From positions 1-33,532 of the forward strand of contig JALEHC010000336.1 of assembly GCA_022763215.1 (NCBI GenBank): a stretch of DNA of 33,532 nucleotides, read 5' to 3'. Below are positions 24,048-30,953 of this stretch, one piece after another; the stretch's first letter is position 1; each line of letters opens with the position of its first letter. Source of the stretch: Saprospiraceae bacterium. GTDB lineage: Bacteria; Bacteroidota; Bacteroidia; Chitinophagales; Saprospiraceae. A program made the position numbers and the translations under genes. A model generated the notes under the pieces. That model saw only the letters and a list, made by a program, of their open reading frames with translations. It was not told the origin of the DNA and searched no databases.

Positions 24048-27000
24048 CTAAGCTTCTGCTTCATGCGACTTCAGATTTTTTCGAATTGTAAATATAAAGG
24101 TAGTTCCTAAATCAGGCATCGACTCTACTTGAATGCGACCATGATGCTGTTCAATTATTTTTTTGCAAATAGCTAAGCCCAAGCCTGTTCCCTGATACTC
24201 GCCACGACGATGTAGCTTTTTAAACAACACAAATATCTTATCAAAAAATTCAGGTGAAATACCAATGCCGTCGTCTTTTATTCGAAATTCCCAGTGTGCT
24301 TCCAATTCTTTCCACATAACTTCAATCTTGGGCGACTGCCCCTGCTTGTGAAACTTGATAGCATTATTGATCAAGTTCTGGAACAATTGCTCCATCTTGG
24401 TCTTGTTAGCTTCTACTACAGGTAAATTTTCTGGTACAGAAATAACTGCCTGCTTTTCGTTAATCAACTCTTTTAGCCCACGCAACACAAATTCTATGGT
24501 ACTGCTCAAATCAACATCGGTGATTTCGTGCTCCTCAGTATCAATTCTCGAATAAGTCAACAAATCTTGAATCAGACGATTCATATGATCTGCACTCTCA
24601 ATTATAAATCGAATATACTTTGAAGCAGATTCATCCAGTTTATCTCGATATTTTTGATCTAGTAACTGTGCAAAGCTCCGCATCGTACGTACCGGCTCCC
24701 GCAAATCATGCGAGGCAATGTAGGCAAAGTTCTCTAACTGCATATTTGAATCAATGTACTCTTTCAACTGCTTGTTTTTGACATCTAGTTCCTTGAGCTT
24801 CTCTTGTAGGCTATTTTGCGCATTTTTTAAAGCCGTTATATTACGAACAACTATAATGACTTCATTGTCATTTATGGCACTTATTCGAGCTTCAAAAAAA
24901 TTAATGACATCACCGTCCGGAAGCATATATTCAAAGGTTTTCACTTCCTTGTCCCGAATAGCCAAATTGGTATTGTAAATAGCTGCTGAGGATATATATG
25001 CAGGTAAAACTTCTTGAATATTACGGCCTAAAAATTCTTCAGGTAAGGTGTACAGATTGCTATCCTCTTGCTCAGAGGCATAATAACTCAAAAACATACC
25101 AGCTCTGTTAATTCTAAATTTCAAATCTGGCAGTGCTTTCAAAATAGCTTGGTTCAATTCTTCTCTTTCTGACAAACCATGCTGAGCCTGTACCCGGTCT
25201 GTTATATCTTCCGCCATGCAAATGATATGCTTGAAGTTACCATCGGTATCTTCAATAAAACCCATCGCTACTCGTGCCCATACCGGACGACCGTTGTTGC
25301 CACGCATTTGCTTTTCAAAGCGAATACGGCTTTTATCTTGTTTTTCAGCTTCGCCTGCCAATACGTGGAAAATATCTTCTTCTTCAAAGTAAAACTCAGT
25401 AAGCTCCTTCCCAATAATTTGATCATTATCATAGCCAAGCATTTTACAAAACTGCTCGTTCACTCTGAATATCCCTCCTTCCATATTCACAAAAGCAATT
25501 GCCAATGGACTTTCTTCAAACAGATTTCTAAAAAATTCTTCGCTTTCGCGCAATGCGACATCCGCTTTCTTCCGATCCGTAATATCCATGTGAGTACCTA
25601 GTGCACGAAGCGGAGTTTCGTTATCCCCCCAAACCATTACTCTTCCACGGTCATAAATCCACTTCCAATCACCATCTTTCGTCCGCATCCTGAATTCACC
25701 TTCAAAATGAGAGGTTTTATAATTAATATGGTGCTGTACCAGTCCCCAGACCGTACCTCGATCATCCGGGTGAATCAGTTCCAAGAAAGTCTCAAGATTC
25801 GGAGCCAATTCTTCTAATTGAAATCCCAGCATTTCTGCCCAATATTTATTGTAGGCGACTTCACCACTTTTGATATCCCAATCCCAAATTCCCAGATTAG
25901 CTCCTTTGACCACCATGTCCATTCTTTCCTGACTCTCATTTAGGGCTTTTTCGGCTTTTTTATGCTCTGTAATGTCTTGTTGAGTCCCCCAAACGCCTAC
26001 CAGGTGGCCATCTCTTACAATGCCGATTGCGTTATTCAGAAAATGTTTATACGCTCCATCAAGTGATGTTTCTATCGTTTCAACATTATGCGATCGAAAG
26101 CCATTTTCCAAAAATGCCTTTACCGCCTCCACATTATAATCTTCAAAGTGGCCTTCGTGAAGCTGGTAAGTTGGCTGCCCCGTGATATCTTCTACTTTTT
26201 CATATCCATACATTTTGGCGAAAGCCAGATTACACTCCTCTATGTAGTTATTTTCATAAAATGCTTTGACCTGTTCTGCTATTGGTAAATCAATGGAAAT
26301 TCCGTCTTTTCCACACACAGAAAAATAAATCCCATCAGAACTGTACTCTATAAAATCACGATATCGTTGTTCACTTTCTGCCAAACGTTCACGGCTCCGC
26401 TTATCATTATTGATGTCCTGAAGTACCATCAAAAATGTGGTAGCTTCGCCTTTTTCATTTCTGGAAAAAACCCTCAACCGCTCTTTGTACCAATGCCAGT
26501 CACCTTCTTTATTTTGAATACGAACTTCCGCTTCAAGCACTTCATTATTTTCAGATGCAGCTGCTGAGCGAAATAAATTGCTGATGGCTTCAGGATAATC
26601 TTCCGGATGAATTTTTTCCTTGAAAAATTGTAGCGGATGCTCCAAACTTTTTATTTCCCAACCCAAAAAAGATTGTTCTACATTCGCAGATACCAACTCC
26701 ATTTGCTCAACATCAATAATCAGGATGGTGTCCGGTATAATTTTGGTAATGCTATCCGATAGATATTTTTGATCTAGTATGCTTTGCTCAATTTCCTTTT
26801 GATAACTCAGATCATTTATTACGCCAAGTATACCATCTACTTCGCCTTTATCATTAAAAATAGGCTTCTTGACACACTGTACATAAAGTTTCATTTCGTC
26901 AGACAATGCAAGTTCCAGGTAATGGACCTGCATCTGACCGGTTTCATAAACTTCAGTTTCCCATTTTCGAAATAGCTCAAACTGATCTTTATTAGGGTAA

Positions 27001-27569
27001 AAATCTTCATTCGAACGACCTATCAAATCAGCCTCTTCTATGCCGTAGGCATCGCAAACCGCTTTGTTGACCATTCTGAAATTGCCTTTTCGGTCTTTTA
27101 CATACACCAAGCTCGGAATTGTATCTACAACTCTTCTGGCATATTCAAAATCCGCTACTCCTGACTTGTTTTTTTGGAGAAAAGTGCCTAAAGTGATCGC
27201 AAAAGACTGCATCACCTCCTTTTCTGCTTCTGTCCATTGATACTGGTCAGAATTTTGCGCGAATATTAATTGTCCTCCCGTTGCTATTTCGATTTTGTAT
27301 TGCGTAGAAAAATCAGCAACAGAAGTAGCGCTTGTTTCTTCCTCCCAAAATGATTCTCTGTGTATAAGAGCATAGGTAGATGACGGAGCATCTTTCTGCA
27401 AAAACACGCCAGCACTATGAGTAACTACCCCCATTTTTATAAGCGCATTCCTGAGCGCTTGTTGCTTATCTTCTGTATTAAGCAGAATAAGAAGAGCCTC
27501 ATTTAGGGTTTTCACCAAATGCAAAACATGTTCGGATGTTACCGATGTAGAACGGGCATTCTCTTTCAT
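24048..27569 (-). CDS. Multi-PAS sensor histidine kinase
   Basis: A 1173-residue soluble histidine kinase with no TM segment or signal peptide. Residues ~1-140 look GAF-like. About six PAS/PAC domains follow (near 145-255, 270-390, 400-540, 550-670, 675-795 and 805-915), several ending in clear PAC sequences such as GDWHWYKERLRVF and GDWKWIYDRGRVMVWG. Then come a coiled-coil linker, HisKA with phospho-acceptor H954 (ASHDLREPVRT), and HATPase_c with N-box (NLINNAIKF), G1 (DDGIGI) and G2 (GTGLGLAICKKI) motifs. There is no receiver domain, so a separate response regulator is needed; a single-domain one lies about 1.2 kb away beyond queG. Signals are likely intracellular (redox, light or small ligands). 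The ATG at 27569 opens a 283-bp divergent gap. Confidence 0.93.
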   Translation of the reverse strand: MKENARSTSVTSEHVLHLVKTLNEALLILLNTEDKQQALRNALIKMGVVTHSAGVFLQKDAPSSTYALIHRESFWEEETSATSVADFSTQYKIEIATGGQLIFAQNSDQYQWTEAEKEVMQSFAITLGTFLQKNKSGVADFEYARRVVDTIPSLVYVKDRKGNFRMVNKAVCDAYGIEEADLIGRSNEDFYPNKDQFELFRKWETEVYETGQMQVHYLELALSDEMKLYVQCVKKPIFNDKGEVDGILGVINDLSYQKEIEQSILDQKYLSDSITKIIPDTILIIDVEQMELVSANVEQSFLGWEIKSLEHPLQFFKEKIHPEDYPEAISNLFRSAAASENNEVLEAEVRIQNKEGDWHWYKERLRVFSRNEKGEATTFLMVLQDINNDKRSRERLAESEQRYRDFIEYSSDGIYFSVCGKDGISIDLPIAEQVKAFYENNYIEECNLAFAKMYGYEKVEDITGQPTYQLHEGHFEDYNVEAVKAFLENGFRSHNVETIETSLDGAYKHFLNNAIGIVRDGHLVGVWGTQQDITEHKKAEKALNESQERMDMVVKGANLGIWDWDIKSGEVAYNKYWAEMLGFQLEELAPNLETFLELIHPDDRGTVWGLVQHHINYKTSHFEGEFRMRTKDGDWKWIYDRGRVMVWGDNETPLRALGTHMDITDRKKADVALRESEEFFRNLFEESPLAIAFVNMEGGIFRVNEQFCKMLGYDNDQIIGKELTEFYFEEEDIFHVLAGEAEKQDKSRIRFEKQMRGNNGRPVWARVAMGFIEDTDGNFKHIICMAEDITDRVQAQHGLSEREELNQAILKALPDLKFRINRAGMFLSYYASEQEDSNLYTLPEEFLGRNIQEVLPAYISSAAIYNTNLAIRDKEVKTFEYMLPDGDVINFFEARISAINDNEVIIVVRNITALKNAQNSLQEKLKELDVKNKQLKEYIDSNMQLENFAYIASHDLREPVRTMRSFAQLLDQKYRDKLDESASKYIRFIIESADHMNRLIQDLLTYSRIDTEEHEITDVDLSSTIEFVLRGLKELINEKQAVISVPENLPVVEANKTKMEQLFQNLINNAIKFHKQGQSPKIEVMWKELEAHWEFRIKDDGIGISPEFFDKIFVLFKKLHRRGEYQGTGLGLAICKKIIEQHHGRIQVESMPDLGTTFIFTIRKNLKSHEAEA

Positions 27570-27852
27570 ATATAAGGCATTATTAATGCTACCAGATCAA
27601 AACAAATAGATTCCTGCTAATCGCTATTGAGGAAATGATATATACTCTTGTCAAAAACCAGGAATGACAATAAGCTTAAGGGGAACATTGGAAATACGGA
27701 TGAGTGTAATATCCAATTACTATGGATATATTGTGTTTTATTTTATTAGAACTAAGATAAAAATTTTATATAGATAATCGAACCCACAGCTAGCTTAGTA
27801 CTTCCTAAATAGAAATTCCTGTAGCTTTAATTGATAAAAACCAAGCTGCCGC
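27570..27852. other. Divergent intergenic region, kinase/queG
   Basis: No gene seen. The middle is AT-rich (27710-27780) and would hold promoters for both genes. No perfect TAnnTTTG was found on either strand; TACTCTTG near 27647 is a one-mismatch match. I see no strong hairpin. Confidence 0.4.
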
Positions 27853-28803
27853 ATGTCAAATACGGTTTTACATACCAAAATGATAAAAGAAGAGGCCTAC
27901 CGCTTAGGTTTCCAGTATGTCGGTATTGCCAAAGCTGAATTCATGGAAGAAGAAGCACGCCGCCTCGAAGCATGGCTCAACCAGCAATACCACGGCAAGA
28001 TGCAGTATATGGAAAACCATTTCGACAAACGCGTAGATCCCACTAAGCTTGTTCCAGGTGCTCAAACCGTCATTAGCCTGCTTTACAATTACTACACGCC
28101 GGAAAGTCAAAAAGATCCGGATGCACCTAAAATTTCCAAATATGCCTTTGGGAAAGATTATCATCAGGTTATCAAGAAAAAGCTTTATGCTTTGACAGAC
28201 TTCATCCAACAAAAAATCGGAGAAGTAAATGGTCGGTGTTTTGTAGACTCTGCACCAGTACTTGAGCGTGATTGGGCCAAAAGAAGTGGCAACGGATGGG
28301 TCGGAAAAAACACACTTTTGATTCACCCCAAAGCCGGTTCCTACTTTTTTTTGGCAGAACTGATCATCGACCTGCCACTCGAAGCAGATGGCCCGATGAA
28401 GGACTACTGCGGTACTTGCACACGTTGCATAGATGCCTGCCCAACTGATGCTATTTCGCCGAAAGGCTACTTCATGGACGGCAGTAAATGTATTTCCTAC
28501 CTTACCATTGAATTGAAAGACAAAATCCCAGAGGCTTTTGAAGGAAAAATGGACAATTGGATGTTTGGTTGTGATATTTGTCAGGAAGTTTGCCCTTGGA
28601 ATCGTTTTGCACATAAGCACAAAGAAGAAGCCTTTGAACCACACCCTGACTTGTTAGAAATGAAAGAAAAAGACTGGATAGAACTCACCGAAGAGGTCTT
28701 CCGCGAAGTATTCAGGAAATCAGCTGTTAAACGTACTAAATTTGCTGGTTTGAAAAGGAATATAGCGTTTCTGAAGAAAGAGGGAAAAACTACGAACGAC
28801 TAA
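27853..28803 (+). CDS. queG: Epoxyqueuosine reductase
   Basis: A 316-residue QueG, the cobalamin- and Fe-S-dependent enzyme that reduces epoxyqueuosine to queuosine in tRNA, the last step of the pathway. The first 4Fe-4S motif is [12 protein letters not shown] from C186; the second is [11 protein letters not shown] from C240. The conserved segment [39 protein letters not shown] upstream holds the proposed catalytic Asp and active-site residues of the family. Length and order are normal. ATG at 27853 is the first start and gives the usual N-terminus. The 3' end overlaps the convergent response-regulator gene by 14 bp. Confidence 0.95.
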   Translation: MSNTVLHTKMIKEEAYRLGFQYVGIAKAEFMEEEARRLEAWLNQQYHGKMQYMENHFDKRVDPTKLVPGAQTVISLLYNYYTPESQKDPDAPKISKYAFGKDYHQVIKKKLYALTDFIQQKIGEVNGRCFVDSAPVLERDWAKRSGNGWVGKNTLLIHPKAGSYFFLAELIIDLPLEADGPMKDYCGTCTRCIDACPTDAISPKGYFMDGSKCISYLTIELKDKIPEAFEGKMDNWMFGCDICQEVCPWNRFAHKHKEEAFEPHPDLLEMKEKDWIELTEEVFREVFRKSAVKRTKFAGLKRNIAFLKKEGKTTND

Positions 28804-29218
28804 AATGTGGTTTGACATTGATGTTGACCCAAAACTGTACAATGGTGTCTACTGTTTTTTCGAGCTCCGAAAAATCAATGGGTTTATTGACATACGCATT
28901 TGCGCCAAGCTCATAACAGGTTTTGATATCTGCTTGATGATTAGAAGACGTGAAAACGACAACTGGCAGTTTTTTGAGATCGGTATCTACACTTAGTTTT
29001 TCCAAAACTTCGATACCATTCATTCGCGGCATATTGAGGTCTAATAAAATCAAGCCAATATTATCAGAAGCTTCTTCGCCCAAGAAATTCATGAGCGCTT
29101 CACCATCTAATAAATGTTTGATTTCAAGGTCGTTAGCAACAGATTCGAATGCTAATTTCGCAAGCTCAACATCAGCCATATTATCTTCGACCAAAAGGAT
29201 TTTTCTTGACAAAGCCAT
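28790..29218 (-). CDS. Single-domain response regulator (Rcp1-like)
   Basis: A 142-residue stand-alone receiver domain. It shows E11-D12 for metal binding, phospho-acceptor D60 (LILLDLNMP), T90 (VVFTSS), and K112 in the KPI motif. No output domain follows. Rcp1-like regulators of this layout usually receive phosphate from PAS/phytochrome kinases or feed phosphorelays. The nearby multi-PAS kinase on the same strand, separated by queG, is a candidate partner, but proximity is the only support. The 3' end overlaps queG by 14 bp. Confidence 0.93.
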   Translation of the reverse strand: MALSRKILLVEDNMADVELAKLAFESVANDLEIKHLLDGEALMNFLGEEASDNIGLILLDLNMPRMNGIEVLEKLSVDTDLKKLPVVVFTSSNHQADIKTCYELGANAYVNKPIDFSELEKTVDTIVQFWVNINVKPHFSRS

Positions 29219-29594
29219 GTAGTAATGCGATTGTTGTTACTCAAAAATTGCGAAAATCAAAGGCTATAATTATCACTTAGGCCTCTTAATAAGACCTCAA
29301 ATTAACTAATTTTTTGACAATTTTTAGATATTATGGATTTTATGTCCATTCATGGTCTAATTATTGCCCCTTCTCACTTAAAAGATGAGATTCGCTAACT
29401 TATTAAACCTTGACTTTCTAAATTTTACTAAAAAAATGGCTCAACAATTTTGTTGAAGAAAATGAATTGCTCACTTGAAAAAGTGTAGACATTTTCAATG
29501 AGAATACTTTTTCTTTCACTTTATTTTGTTCTGCCACGTAGATTAGGATACATTTATTCTACGAATTAGTCTTTCAAATGTTCAGTTATTCCAA
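29219..29594. other. AT-rich divergent intergenic region
   Basis: About 375 bp without a gene. Two small perfect hairpins lie in tandem: TCAACA-ATTT-TGTTGA (29441-29456) and CACTT-GAAA-AAGTG (29472-29485). A CGTAGA/TCTACG inverted repeat lies near 29538-29564, just upstream of the transporter gene. A leftward TAGCCTTTG (near 29255) resembles the -7 box with one extra base. No perfect TAnnTTTG was found. Confidence 0.4.
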
Positions 29595-30758
29595 ATGAAA
29601 AACATTAGCCGTTATTTTGCTGTTCTCGTCTCCTTTCTGTTGGTTGCACTACTGATTTATACCTTTAGTCAGATTGTCACCTATGTACTTATAGCTTGGG
29701 TACTTTCCATGGTTGGCCAACCCTTGATGCGATTCTTTCAGCAACGGATTAAAGTCGGCAAATACCGCATGGGGCCTACCTTTAGTGCAATGCTCACCTT
29801 GCTCACCTATTTTATCATCCTGGTCTTTTTGTTTGTTATGTTTGTTCCTTTGATTGTCGAACAAGCCAATAACCTTGCTGGCGTTGACTATGCGGCCCTA
29901 TCAGGGGCACTGGAAGAACCGATACAGCAACTTCAAGACTGGTTATTGAGTAAAAACATCAACTGGGACCCACACCAGATGGAAAACAGACTTAATGAAA
30001 CCCTCGCAAATAGCTTTAATACGGAGTTTGTGGGTAATTTTTTTGGTTTTCTTTTGTCTACGGCAGGAAGTATCTTTATTTCTATCTTTTCAATTGTCTT
30101 TATTACCTTTTTCTTCCTCAAGGAAAAAGGCTTATTTCTGAACTTCCTTCTGGCACTGGCTCCCAACAAATATGAAAAAGAAGTCATCAACTCTGTAGAT
30201 TCTATCAGTCATTTATTGACGCGTTATTTTGGAGGTATTCTGTTACAAATTTCGATTATAACCGTCTATGTGTCCTTTTTCTTGAGTATGATGGGAATCC
30301 AAAATGCACTCCTAATTGGCTTTTTTGCTGGGGTGATTAATGTTATACCCTACCTTGGCCCCATTATTGGCGCACTGTTTGGTGCCTTTATTACGATATC
30401 TTCCAATTTGGATGCCGATTTTTATAATGAAATTTTACCACTTCTTACCCGCGTGCTTATTGTGTTTGCTACGGTTCAATTATTGGATAATTTCATTTTG
30501 CAGCCATTTATTTTTTCCAGCAGTGTGCTGGCACACCCACTCGAAATTTTCATCATCATACTTATGGGGGCCCAAATTGGTGGTATTACGGGCATGGTAC
30601 TCGCCATCCCAACCTATACCGTGCTGCGCGTAGTCGCCAGGGTATTTCTTAGTGAATTTAAGATTGTTCAAAAAATTACCGATCGAATTCAAGATCATGA
30701 AGAAGAGATGAAAAAGGAAGAAGAAATGAAAAAACTAAACGACCAAGAGACTTCCTAA
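29595..30758 (+). CDS. AI-2E/PerM family transporter
   Basis: A 387-residue polytopic membrane protein of the AI-2E transporter (PerM/UPF0118) family. Hydrophobic segments are arranged as in the family: two or three near the N-terminus, a long amphipathic region (about residues 95-145), then a cluster of TM segments including the conserved NVIPYLGPIIGALFGAFIT and a C-terminal segment with the motif HPLEIFIIILMGAQIGGITGMVLAIP. The C-terminus is a charged Glu/Lys tail. Members have been linked to autoinducer-2 export or Na+/H+ antiport, but substrates are not predictable from sequence. The gene is alone and is followed by a hairpin. Confidence 0.92.
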   Translation: MKNISRYFAVLVSFLLVALLIYTFSQIVTYVLIAWVLSMVGQPLMRFFQQRIKVGKYRMGPTFSAMLTLLTYFIILVFLFVMFVPLIVEQANNLAGVDYAALSGALEEPIQQLQDWLLSKNINWDPHQMENRLNETLANSFNTEFVGNFFGFLLSTAGSIFISIFSIVFITFFFLKEKGLFLNFLLALAPNKYEKEVINSVDSISHLLTRYFGGILLQISIITVYVSFFLSMMGIQNALLIGFFAGVINVIPYLGPIIGALFGAFITISSNLDADFYNEILPLLTRVLIVFATVQLLDNFILQPFIFSSSVLAHPLEIFIIILMGAQIGGITGMVLAIPTYTVLRVVARVFLSEFKIVQKITDRIQDHEEEMKKEEEMKKLNDQETS

Positions 30759-30793
30759 AAAAAGGAGCGTTTTACCAATTTATGCTCTTTTTT
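30758..30793 (+). terminator. Terminator-like hairpin after transporter gene
   Basis: An A-run plus GGAGC (30758-30768) pairs with GCTC plus a T6 run (30784-30793) across a 15-nt loop, with one bulged G. The T-run on the right gives the U-tract of a Rho-independent terminator for rightward transcription. It begins at the last base of the transporter stop codon. Confidence 0.65.
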
Positions 30794-30807
30794 GACCACT
30801 TAATTCT

Positions 30808-30815
30808 TAAATTTG
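30808..30815 (+). promoter_or_regulatory. Candidate -7 box TAAATTTG for terminal secreted-protein gene
   Basis: TAAATTTG matches TAnnTTTG. It lies about 140 bp upstream of the ATG at 30954, just after the preceding terminator. A TTTG at 30791-30794 is too close (13-bp spacer) to be a standard -33 box. Plausible by position; not certain. Confidence 0.4.
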
Positions 30816-30953
30816 GTCACTCATAGATTTTACACCCATTCCTCTCCCGATTGGCCGATATTTGTCATTGAATATAGCAAACATCCACCTCACACAACGA
30901 AACTCCTGAACAACGCTACCCTTTTTTAATGACTAAAGGCAATCAAATACATC

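Noticed and set aside
27904-28644. Long open frame (246 codons) on the minus strand opposite queG
   Set aside because: It lies wholly inside a well-supported queG gene, its translation is rich in Phe/Cys/Trp with no domain, and it has no promoter or start context.
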